64,000 nt of DNA from Climacteris rufus. Its lineage: Eukaryota; Chordata; Aves; Passeriformes; Climacteridae. The notes beneath the pieces were generated by a model. That model did no database searches, was not told where the DNA came from, and saw only the letters and a program-made list of their open reading frames with translations. The position numbers and the translations under genes are program-made. Shown one piece after another: positions 40,201 through 51,115 of this stretch. Every line of letters begins with the position of its first letter. The first letter of the stretch is position 1. The DNA is taken from contig VZRZ01008263.1 of assembly GCA_013398175.1 (NCBI GenBank), positions 18,142-82,141 of the forward strand, given 5' to 3'.

Positions 40201-43200
40201 GATACGGGAGCATAATTGGCTTGAACTTCTGCTCACCCCTAGACTTAAATCCAAAGCTTTTTTATCAAGTTCAGATAAGGTCCCTACCTCTATTTGACTC
40301 CCATTAGAGCGCTGTCCTTCTGTGTAGTTCCTGGTGGTGTCTCCTTCATTCTGTTTGGGGTTTCAGATGGGAATGCCAGCATGTTGTGGATGCAATAGTT
40401 GAACCCTGGCCTACAAAACCCAGCCAGCTCAGATGATAAGGAAAGGCAGCTTATTACTCCAAGAGCTGCCTTTCCCACATCAGGTAGATTTGCATCAGGC
40501 AATTGCATGAATCAGATGTTGATCTTCATTACCACAAAATGCAGCAAGGAAAATCTCATTTCTGAAAGTCTTTCTATTGTACACAGATCCAGATGTATAG
40601 CACTGCTCTGTGTACAGTAAACGGGACTCGTATGTATTTTATTAATGTAAGTGTAATGTAATTATTCTCTTGTCCATCTGGCAGGTGGTGTTTTCATTAA
40701 GAAGTGAATAATCTAAGCTATAGGCTCTGTAGAGGGGGATGAGTATGGAGGAGATTCAGGTCATCTGCTGTGGGACCATAAATAGAAGCTAACAAGGGAG
40801 CCCTTGCTGTCCTTGTCCACTAAAACTGAAAATCTGTTGCTTTTATTTTTCCTTTAGCAGGCTGCTGCAGGCTTAGAAGCTGGTCTATTAGTGAAAACTT
40901 TTCACCATCATGCAGTTTAATTCCTCGTTTATGGTAGTGGCTGGAGGCACAGTGTGAAAAATAGGTGTTATATAAGAGAAAAAAAATTAAGTCCTTATAT
41001 AAACCACTATGCATAGGAAGATAAGATTAAAATCACACTTGTGGAGATGCCCGGTGTGTCTCTGGGTGTGACATACTGATTGAAAAAGAAACTGAGATTA
41101 CTTAAGGGTTTTTATTCATGTAGAAGGTCCTGATTAAAAAAAAAGGCAAAATAAAACACACACAGAAGAGCAACAAGCCTGAACCATCCTCCAAAAAAAA
41201 ACCAACAAACCAGTTTTGAGAAGAATGGTGTGTGTAGCTTTCTAAAGGAAATCTGGTTGCTCTCTGACCATCTGTGTGGCATCTTCTGTTTTCCAGACAA
41301 AGTTTTCTGATGTCCACATGGAAACAGGAGCAATTTCCTCTTTCCATGTCCTAGCAAGACTTTTCTTGGCACAGCAAAAGGCCTAGTTTGAATTTTGCCC
41401 TGGAAAGATATAAATATCCTGGCCCTGTCCCAGGAACATTCAAGCAAGGATTAAGTTTTATTTTTTATCTGGTAACATTCAGGGAAACCTATCAGGTTGA
41501 CCAGTCGGGGAGGGGTTTTCATTTTATAAAGCTTGTAAGTAAAGAAGAAAGCCAAGCTTCTAAAAAATTATTATTATTATTTCTAGTCTATAATATTCAA
41601 TTTAGGAGGGGATGCTGAAATGATGCTGAGCATCATTCCTTTGTGTATGGTGTAGGCATCACCAGGCAGGTTAGAGATTGTTGCTGCCCTTTGGAAAGGT
41701 GCAGCTTTCCATTCCAACAGGCTCTGTTCTTTCACAGAGGATCCTGCTTGTTTTCCTTCCCGGTAAAACTGCGCTTCAGTTGCTGTTCAGCCAGGGTGGA
41801 ACGCGGAGGCTGTCACACCACCACTTCCAAGGAAACACCTCTGAGGGTGTTCATTACCCTGGCTACAGATAATGGGAAATTGAAAACAAACCTGAGCTAC
41901 AGCCCCTTGAAAACAGCTTTAGAGGCTGGTGCCAAACTGTTTAGTGCTGTCTGGAGGTGCAGTGTGTCTCTTCTCATTAAGGGTGCTGCTGAGCCTCTTT
42001 CTTTTGTGTGGGTACTGAGAATACTTGAAAGAAGATATTTAGCTACTGCACAACTTACTCAGTACAAGGAGCAATGCGAGTAGGGACACTAAATACAGCA
42101 TCCCAGGCAAATGGTGAGCTAGAGCTTTGCCAGGCTATAATAAAGCATGGGTGAGCCTTTGCCAGACATGCTTTTTTCTCTCTTTTTAAAGATGTTATTT
42201 ATCCCCCCGACTTCATGAAGTGTTATCTGGAAAGGCTTGCTGTGCAGATCAGTCTTTACCCTAAGCCTCCTTTGATACACTCTGCTTAGGGGGGGGGTTG
42301 CTTGGTTTCTGCAGGAGCCAGTGATCTCAATGTTTCGTGGTTTCAAACGAGAATTCGCTTCTCTGAATGCATCAAGCCTCAGTCATTTGTATGTGTGTGT
42401 GAAGGTCAGTGGGCTTGTCAGATACCCGATTGTAAATCCTGTCACTAAATCAATTTCTTTTAATTAAAAAAATGTGCTGCTCTTCAGAAGAAGTGCACCC
42501 TTTCATCTGGACAAAACCCATTATATCCCAACTCAAATATGATAGCCGTAAGCTCTCTGCTGGTCTCATGTTGGCTGCTTGTCTCAGCTGGTACATGGGA
42601 GGTTTGGGAATCTTGGTGGTCAGAGAGGGGTTGTGTTTTCCTTCCTCTAAAGGAAATGACTATTTTTGTTACTTTGACATCACCTAACTTTGCAGCTTCA
42701 GAAGCAGAAAAAGTTAATATCAGAAAACAGGTAGCCACGCCAACAGGTGAGAGACATTCAAGCCCCGTCCTTGCTCCCCATGACGCCTGCACCAGAAGCA
42801 TGGAGAAGGCTGTCACAAGGGCTAAGAGCAGGACAGGATTTTGCATTCATTTAGTAATTCCCTTGGGGTTATACTCTTAGATGACTTAATGACTTAGTGT
42901 ATGCCCGTCTGGAAGATAAGCAGGCATAATTCATTGCAGGCAGGTCATTCATACTTGGAGATAACCAGCAACTACACGCCAAAGGGAGCAGGGAGATAAA
43001 GATACTATACATCAGCAGCTGTAGTTCAAGGTTTCAACCTTTCCACCTCCTTCTGTGACCCAGAAATCATTTGCAGTTGATAATTCAGTCATTTGCTTTC
43101 TTTAGAGAGAAATATGCTGGCAGTGGTTGACTAAAGTGAGTGCATTTTCCATTCTGCCCATGCCTTTCAACACAGCCACAGCATAGTTCTACCTGGAAAT

Positions 43201-44092
43201 AGGCATCCTTGTGTCACTTAGAGGCTTTAGGGCTCTATTAAATGCTGGTTTAGAAAACTTGCTGTAAACTGATTCCAGTTTTTCTAGTGTTATTTAAATA
43301 GTGACTGTTGTTCACATATTGCTTGGGATGCATGCACATTGTTAATTTTCAGTTTCAGTGCAAGTGAAGCTTTTAGGGGCCCATTTTATGTGTTACATCC
43401 AAACTGAGGCACAAAGAGAGAGAGAGTGTGTATATAACATAGTATATTGCATTTGTTGATTTTCTTGTAAAAAGAAATTTACTTTCAGTATCAGCAGGTA
43501 CATTTTAGAATTGAACAAGTCCCACCAAACCATGCTGCTCCTAAGCCAATAAATATTAGGATCAACCATATGACTTCTCCCTAGTTAATATTCCCTACTC
43601 CAAAAATCTGTAGTCCCTAAGCAGCAATCTACATCTTGAGATCCCTTGCATTGCAAAGATAAATGATTGTCTCAGTGGGTACTTTATGATGACTAGCTCT
43701 CAGTAAAGCATTTTTATCTTGTCTGCATGCACAGCAAAAGAAACAACAAATACTTTGATATGGTCATATGATGGCCACGATGTGATTCACAGTCTGTGAT
43801 GTTGCTTTACTTAAAGAGGAGGGGTGGGAGAGAAGGAAAAGTCTATTTTTGTTTGTTTGTTTTCTAATTACTTGGGCTGTTTTGTCTTTGACTCAGCAAC
43901 TCTGAAGAGTACATACTGTACTACAGTAATCAGCAGTCAGGGCTGGGAAGTGGAACGATGGTGATAATAAAAGTAAATATCCCGCATTCTCAGAGGGATT
44001 AGGAGGAGATGGAGGAATTAGTCTTGTTATGGTTTGGTGTGGTGTCACAATTCCTCTCTGCATCAATGCTATTCTGTATGTAATCTTCAGAT

Positions 44093-44263
44093 CTGTATTT
44101 CTCAAGTGAAGTACTGAAAACAAACAAGAATTGTTTTATTTTTACTTTTTTTTTTTATGAAACCCATGTGTTTAGGTGATGAAAGAATTCAGCTTGCACA
44201 AGAAACTGTGCTGCAAAGAAAAAGAAGGAGTCTGGTTTTCAGTACTTCACTTGAGAAATACAG
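44093..44263. repeat. Perfect 29-bp inverted repeat with 113-nt spacer
   Basis: The left arm at 44093-44121 (starts CTGTATTTCTC, ends GTACTGAAAAC) is the exact reverse complement of the right arm at 44235-44263 (starts GTTTTCAGTAC, ends GAGAAATACAG). The match stops abruptly on both sides. The spacer is AT-rich with a T12 run. A transcript through here could form a 29-bp duplex. Possible origins are a local inverted duplication or the two ends of a small non-autonomous DNA element; I see no flanking target-site duplication. Confidence 0.95.
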
Positions 44264-45840
44264 TATTAATGGCCTGTTTGGAGTGTGTCTTAAGAAGAGA
44301 GAGAAGAGTGATTTTGATTGATGTGAAATAATTTGATAATTGACATGGAAAAAATTGATTGACATGGAATACCCCATACCTTGTGTTATGCTTTCCTGTC
44401 AGTCTGCATACTAAACTGCAAGAGTTGTAGTCATCATGGCACGCCTTCCCTTGGTCATCTCATTCAAAATGGTTTGAATCCCACCTTCCAAGGTGAGCCC
44501 ATACTACTTTTAAAGGTGTTACATTACATTTGTGATTTCACAGAATGAAAACACTCGAGGCTGTAATGGATTGCAAGCAATTCTATCTGCAGGGGGAAGA
44601 AGTGCAGCCCGTGGACTGCTCTGTGCAGGAAAGGATGTTTGCTAACGCACTTGTCATCTTCATGTTCTGTGTCAACCTGCTCCGTTAATGCAGGACATTC
44701 ACATGTCAGGATATGTTTAATACAAGACTTTCTGGCTCCTTAGGGGGACAGCCTCACTTTAGTGAGAGCTGTTCATTAGAGTTAGTTGGGTGTAAATTTG
44801 AAGCAGGATGTGAATTTTAAGTAGGATATCCAGGCAGAAGAGCTGGTGTTGATGGCCACTGGGGAGAAAATTCCAGAGACAGTCTTTCAAAGATGCATGG
44901 CCTCTCAAGAGCTGGGAATTGAAAAGTACTTTTTACTCTATCTCGCAGGCTAAAAGCCCTGCAAAGTGCATTCTTCCCTTTTCCAACATGCTCTTCTGAG
45001 AAGTCACAAGTGATGAGGAGGCTTTGTGGAAAGACGGTGGGCTTCTTGCACAGGTAGCAGCTCCTATCTCGTTCCTTTCCAGAGGCTGCTGTTACAGATT
45101 TTTAATCCTTTATTCCATGCTTTTGCTTCCAATGTTCATCACAGTACTGAAAAACCTAAATATGCCCTCTTGCAGCCTTTAATTATGTGATAAAAACCAA
45201 GTCCATTTTAAAGCCTGTTCTTTTACCAGAGAGGGTGACCTGAAGATGGCATTCTCTTGTGAAGAAACAGGACTTCACACTTGCTGTTGATTGTCTGCCC
45301 TCCTTCTCTGTTCCTTACCATATTTTTTTCAGTTCTCTGTAATTGTAATTGCACAAAACACATTTGATAATGCAGAAGTGACCTATTTTGTGCACAGTTC
45401 AGCTGATTCTGCAGTTGCCTGTAGGGTTTCCTAACAATGTTCTTCAGCTGCTCTTTGTCTTACAAAGGCCTCATAAGTTAAGTATGGCCAGCACAACCTA
45501 ATTGAGGCAAGGAAAGTTCCAGGTAACGGAGGAGGATGAGCCATACGGGTGTGAGTGCATTGGACCGAGTGTTAGTGAGGCAAGCTGGAGGTCTGTGGAA
45601 CAGATTGGGAGGACTAGAATAGATGTCATGAAATATATTAAACTGTTGGAGGCCCTTTGTACAAGTTAATATCCAGTGACATGGCCAGATATTGTGCCCC
45701 TGTAGGCTCAGTAGTTAATGTATGGTACCTCTGGCATCTGCAGTACCTACTGAACTATTAAAAAAATAGATGAGCTGGGACCCATTACCATAAACACTGT
45801 CTGCAGCACTAACCCTGGTAACAGATTGTTCTGTGCCTCA

Positions 45841-46000
45841 TTAAAAAGGAGATAGCGCTGTCAGAGGAGTCCGGGCTTCATTTTGCCGTGTTTGCTACAT
45901 AATCAGTTAATTTTGCTTAATAGTGCATTGCATCGCAGATGTGCAAAAGGGCAGAGCCGCTTCCTTTTCTGCATAAAACCGCTGCTCCGGTGCAGCTGCA
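45841..46000. promoter_or_regulatory. Candidate conserved non-coding element or enhancer
   Basis: This block keeps several CpGs in otherwise CpG-poor sequence and strings together factor-like motifs: TGTTTGC (fork-head core, 45889-45895), TAATCAGTTAAT, a GCATTGCATCGCAGATG stretch, and CAGCTG/GCAGCTGC E-box-like sequence at the right end. It has no long open frame and no repeat similarity. The call rests on texture and motif density only. Confidence 0.18.
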
Positions 46001-47277
46001 ATTTTAACAGAGTGTGTTGTAGCTGACAGGCTGACCTTAGTCACTGTCCCTGCCTTACCCCCACCCTGGGTTCTCCCAGCAGCCCTCTGGACAAGCGGTG
46101 TGCTTGTACAACTTCCAGGTAGCAGTTCCTCCGATGAGGAGTTAGACGCAGATGAGTACGAGAGTGGTCACTCAGTGTCTGCTGTGCTTGTGCTTTTTTT
46201 TTTTTTTATCTTATAAAAGGCACTGTCAAGGACTTCCACACGTTTCATTGGAAAATACTTTAGTGCCTGTCTTTCATCTAGGCATTACTTAGAATGTGAA
46301 AGTTAGCATTACTGATTTCTAACGAGATGAATCCAAATATGCCTATCTTAACATGGATCTTTACATTTTACTTTCCTTTGAGTGCAGCTTTTGGGAAGAT
46401 AATTAACAAGTCAAATACAGTAAGACAAAATATATGGAGAAGCCAGCTTTAGACCTCTGTGTAGGGACAGTTTATTAAACATTACAATTCAAGGTTTCAG
46501 GAGATCAGTGTATTACACAGTAATATGGCATATCCAATATTGTATCCATATCCATGCTAATGGTATACTGCTGAAATTTGTAGTGAAACTGGGTACGTAT
46601 AAATGGTTTTCTTCAGACGAAAATATATTCAAAATAAGTAAGTATATTCTCTACTCACATATCCCAGTCTGAGAGTATTATATAGATATAAATAGAACAG
46701 AGTTTATAAACTCTATAGTGTGGTGTGAACATCTTGATTTAAAAAAAAAACCAACAACTTCAAAAAGTAATACTAGATGTCTGAAGGGCCCTTGTTTAGA
46801 AGAATAGGTAGACGTGTAATTAAGTTCATCTGTCTTCAGAAAGGCAGGCAAGCACCTACTTAAATCTAAATGAGCTTAAGTTGTGTTTACTTCAAGAAAT
46901 ACTTAAGTATGTTTGTAGTTAACCATCCACATAAAAGATTTTCCCCAATAAAGACTTGAACACACACAAAAGGAGAAAGGTGTTCAAAACCTAGGTATGA
47001 TTATAGGTGTAAGCAATGGGTTTGATTTTAGAAGAACCTGAAGGAATTAAGTGCATGAATCTAATTTAAATTCTATGAGTCTGGAGCATCTAATTGTCTT
47101 GGGTCCCTCTGAAAGCTGTGACCTGTTTTAAATGCTAAGAACTGAGGGAGGTGCTGGCCCTTACAAACTGATTTCACATTAGCACACCAACACCTTCTGG
47201 ATGTTTCTCCCCGGATGCTCAGTGTGAGAATGGAACCTTCTGCATATGATTTCTCCAGTATTGCCAAATACACGTTG

Positions 47278-47320
47278 TTTTGAATGTTTTTGAATGTTTG
47301 AATGTTTGAATGTTTTTGAA
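47278..47320. repeat. (TTTGAATG)n imperfect tandem repeat
   Basis: About five units of TTTGAATG or TTTTTGAATG in a row, with period alternating between 8 and 10 bases. A young simple repeat. Confidence 0.9.
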
Positions 47321-48410
47321 CTGAAAACCCACATCAAAATGCCAGTGTGCTTACAAACTTCACTACTTATCACCCAGCGAGATTTGCAAAAGATAAAGCG
47401 TGGGGTGGGGGGGGATGGTGGTTCCATTGCAATGCAATGAAGCAATGAGCAGAAGAGCCTTTTGGATTCTAGCAGGTCCAGGTGAGAATTTTAATTCATA
47501 GGTGCCTGACTTGGCTCCCTACCTTAGTCCAGGCATCCTACATAGGAGGATTAGATGTAAATTTTGAATTGTGCTCTTTCTCTGCTTTTGAAAGATGAAC
47601 CAAAGCTTTTCACAAAAATCCTTAAATTTGTGGTGCTTGGTTGATTTCATCTGAAGCCATGGCTATAACTTCCCAAGGGGTGCTCTCATGCTCACTGAGG
47701 CACAATGCAAAGCACAGAAAGGGGCACTGCTTCTGACAGACACATTTTCCACTGTGTGGTGTAAGCTGACCCTGAGAAGGTCTTTGGTTGTCCTGGTGCT
47801 GCCTCCTCTTCCTTTATCTACCACCATCAGTTCTTCTGCTGTTCAGCAGGCCAGTTTAGAGAGCTGATCTGGCCAAAATCTGTCATGAAGAAGAAAAATA
47901 ATAAAGAGACAAAAGGACTCTGGGAGCCCTGTTTGGAGCTGTGCCACCCAACATGAGCCTGCACTCACATCATGGTGGTGAAGCTGTGTGTAGGCAGGCA
48001 GCTCTCTCGACAGAGGAGCTGCTAAGGGTGGAAGATGATACACCACAAGAAAAGGAGGGGTATTTTTATGTTGGATTGGTTGCCCACTCATGCAACCATG
48101 TAAGCATCTCCAGGAAATCGGGGTCCAGTTCAGGGGCAGGCCTGGGCAGGAGGTCTGTGTTTCACAGCTGTAGCTGTGGAGTTGCCATGCTGCTGTTAAC
48201 AGATGCATTGGGATGTGAAGGTAAATGCCTTTAGAGAAGGAAGAGGAAGGTTTGGAAGTGACAGGGGTTAGCTGTAAGGACAGTGGGCCAGAAGTCTTGT
48301 TGGTGCACTGTGCCTGGCAAGGCGAGCCCTGATGTTTGAGCTGTGTGGTTGTGGGCAGGCAGTGGGGCATGCCACTTCCAAATTGCAGGTTGCTCAAATC
48401 CGATGGTCTT

Positions 48411-48451
48411 NATTTTATTTTATTTTATTTTATTTTATTTTATTTTATTTT
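48411..48451. repeat. (ATTTT)8 microsatellite next to a one-base N
   Basis: Eight perfect ATTTT units at 48412-48451, immediately preceded by a single N at 48411. The N probably marks unresolved repeat length. Confidence 0.95.
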
Positions 48452-50860
48452 CTATAAAAATTGACTGGCAGCAATATGCCCTTCTGAAGCTGGCATACTT
48501 CTCCGTTAGCTCTTCCACTTGCACGTAGACACATACAGTCAAACTCATGCAGCAGCCTGTCACATGCAATTTGTATTCTTTGTTTGAGAAGCAGCCTATA
48601 GACAAAACTCGTTTGCTTCTCCCTTTTGTGGCATTAAGCTGTTACTGAGGGGATTTTGGAGGCGTGGATGGGTTAGGCACCTGATTCCTGCTGACTTGAG
48701 TAGGAATCACGGCAAGTGCTACTGCCTCTGGTGACTGAAAACCTCCCCACAGGTTATGGCTTGCTGAAAGCTTCTTCATTTTGTTTAGAAAAGGATGAAT
48801 AAGTCTTAAAATAAGGAGTGCGTGCTTTTTGGAGGTGAGGGCCATGTCTTGTTAAAGTTCTTAGGATTGTTCCTCTTTTTTTTCTTCCTCCCCTTTTTTT
48901 AATAGCTGCTTGTTTTCTGAGGTGCAAATTTGGCTCTCCCAGTGCTGACAGGGAGATTAATGATCAAGATCCCACTCGGTGCTGGGCAGTCATTTCTGCA
49001 CCCACTGCCAGGGGTGCTGAGGTGGGAACAGTAGGTCCTGCCCACTCTGCTCCCCCACAGCACCTTCAAAGTTAATCTGCTTTTAGGCTTGTTTACACTC
49101 CCTTCTTGAACAATGTATGCTGTGTGCATTGTTTGCTTTTCAGGCTCTTAGTCAAGCAGAAAGGCAACTTTTTGCACTTACTTTGTGCCAAAAGCAATGG
49201 AAGTATTTTTCCCATGTTTGTAATTGGACTCAGTAATGAGCTTAACCGTTTAGAAACTGCTGCAAAATAAGCTCGGGGAAGAGTTTAAAAATTACTGTAG
49301 TTTAGGCATGCACTGAAGTGTACTTCTGCCTTGCTGGGAGGTGCACAGGTATTATGTAGGAAAGGGCAGCATGAAGGCTCTTCACTGGGATTGCTAATGT
49401 CGGGGCACCATAGCCTCACTGCTGCCTTATTACCTCGGTATTACAAACGTGTTTCATGGACTCTCCATCAATAGCGTTGCCAGATTTCAGTACGAAGCAG
49501 GAGAAGCAAGGCCACCATTAAGGCCTTGACTCATGGAGCTGTGGGGCACAGCTCACACCTTCTCCAGGCTGGGCAGGCTGTGTGCCGTGCCAGTGGAGGA
49601 GGCTCGCCCTGCAGCGAGGGCAGGCAGCGTTGGTCCCACGGCCCCGAGGGCTGTGTCAGGGATAGACAGCTTCGTCTTGTGGATAAGGCAGGAGACATAG
49701 CCTGATCCTGTGGGTGGGGATTAGAGCCAGAGGCTGACAAAGGAGTGTGCTGAATGAGTTTATATCTTGGCCGTGCACCTTGCTGGATGGTGGCACCCTT
49801 TTGGAAAGTACTGGTGAACCTCCCGTCCTGACAGTCCTGGGCTACACTTGCAGGGTGCTGTCTGCCCCCTCTGGGCTGACTTTGCATGCCCTCTGCACAC
49901 AGCTCATGCTGCTGGACCTGGGGCTTTTCCTCAGCCTGACCCCTTATGCAAGCATTGGCACAGCCTTTCCCTTCCATCCCGCTGGACAGACAAGTTTCAG
50001 CATCCCCCTTCTGCTGCAGCAGCCTGGGGAGCAAGCCCTTTGTGGGGCTGGGGTCCTACTGGGGTGTGGGTGCACAGCCTGAGCCCCAGCTGCTCGGACA
50101 GCCCCCTGACACAGTGTGAGCACAGTCAGGTGACTGTGTTGTGGCTTGAACGCTTGCTCACATTCCCTTGGGTCTGGGCTCTAATCCTGGCTTGAAATTT
50201 TATATTGACAGAGTTAATTCCTGACTGCTTCAGACTGCAGAAACTGGTCTCTGATAAGGCTGTGTTTAATAAGGATATTCGTGGTAAAGAGCTTTGTTGG
50301 CTAGACAGAGCTTTACCTTGCCGAGCTCTGCTCTGGCAGATGAGGAAGAGGAGGTCTCCTCCCAGCGCACTCCCTTCTTGCAGCCTGGCAGTGTGGTGGA
50401 GTAGGAGACACAAAGGGGTGGGGGGTTAATACCTTTTTCTTCCCTCCAAAAAAATAGCCACAAAATATCTTTACACAGTTGGCTGCAAGCAGTACACCGA
50501 GCCAGAGTAAATGTACTGCTGCAGTAAGCCTAAACTCTTAAGCAAATGCCAAAAATAAAGCAGCCTGCCGTACTTTTTCCACCTTACATAGCAGTTTCCA
50601 ACCACATCAAGTAAAGAGTCTAGGTGGGTGTACAGTGTTTATCATCACTGAGTAATACACATTACATTAGCTGGGACATTTGTTTTGTTCCTCACTATTG
50701 GTTTTAAAATAGGTTTAGTGAGGGCAAGAAAAATTATTTATGTTTATATCACCACCTAAGAGATAGATGTGTATTCCTGATTTGGGGAGGAAAACTGGGA
50801 ATGTAAGGAATACTTTTTTTAAATTTTTTTTTTCCTTCCCCCTTCCACTACCACTGCAAG

Positions 50861-51115
50861 TCTGAAAGGCAGACTGTGGAAGTGCAGTATCCAGAAGTGC
50901 AGGTTTGCTTTCTTCTGTATGATCATGTCAGAGTGGTTTCAGTGCCTGCATTCATCTGCAGCAATTGCATCCTCCAGTATTTGAAAGTTGTTTACATAGA
51001 TGGCAGCAAAATTTTATGTCCAGAGCAACGAAAAATCATAAACAGTTTCACATCCAAAACTGTACTGTCACTGGTACATGGCAAGAGGTGGATTGAGGAG
51101 GTCCATGAAAGCAAG
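50861..51115 (+). CDS. Candidate 255-nt internal exon, phase 0-0, unrecognised protein segment
   Basis: Seen: a pyrimidine-rich tract from about 50825 ends CACTACCACTGCAAG (acceptor AG at 50859-50860), and a strong donor AAG/GTGAGA lies at 51116. The frame through the interval is open for exactly 85 codons and closes 5 codons past the donor. The peptide begins SERQTVEVQYPEVQ, includes VVSVPAFICSNCILQYLK and VVYIDGSKILCPEQRK, and ends RWIEEVHESK. It has four cysteines, mixed polar and hydrophobic texture and no low complexity. Those traits, plus the length and paired splice sites, make it the most protein-like interval in the window. I do not recognise a domain. Alternative acceptors lie at the CAG triplets ending at 50872, 50884 and 50896. 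The acceptor reads AAG rather than CAG, which weakens it slightly. A chance open frame remains possible. Confidence 0.28.

Larger units (their letters stand above)
35592..43105. other. Non-coding stretch; no gene recognised
   Basis: Holds a perfect 24-bp tandem duplication (36726-36773), a GACA microsatellite (37189-37211), a (TTA)5 run at 41568-41582 and a G9 run at 42289-42297. The minus-strand open frame 36663-37184 (173 codons) spans the 24-bp tandem duplication and encodes a duplicated octapeptide there, so it is not conserved coding sequence. Confidence 0.5.
43136..50860. other. Non-coding stretch; no gene recognised
   Basis: Contains a (GA)n/(GT)n dinucleotide stretch near 43417-43430, the perfect 29-bp inverted repeat (44093-44263), a 19-bp-period duplication of ATTGACATGG (44339-44370), the candidate conserved element at 45841-46000, and the simple repeats at 47278-47320 and 48412-48451 with a single N at 48411. 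Open frames at 47843-48397 (minus, 184 codons) and 49531-50034 (minus, 167 codons) are unrecognised and overlap other long frames on the plus strand. Confidence 0.45.
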
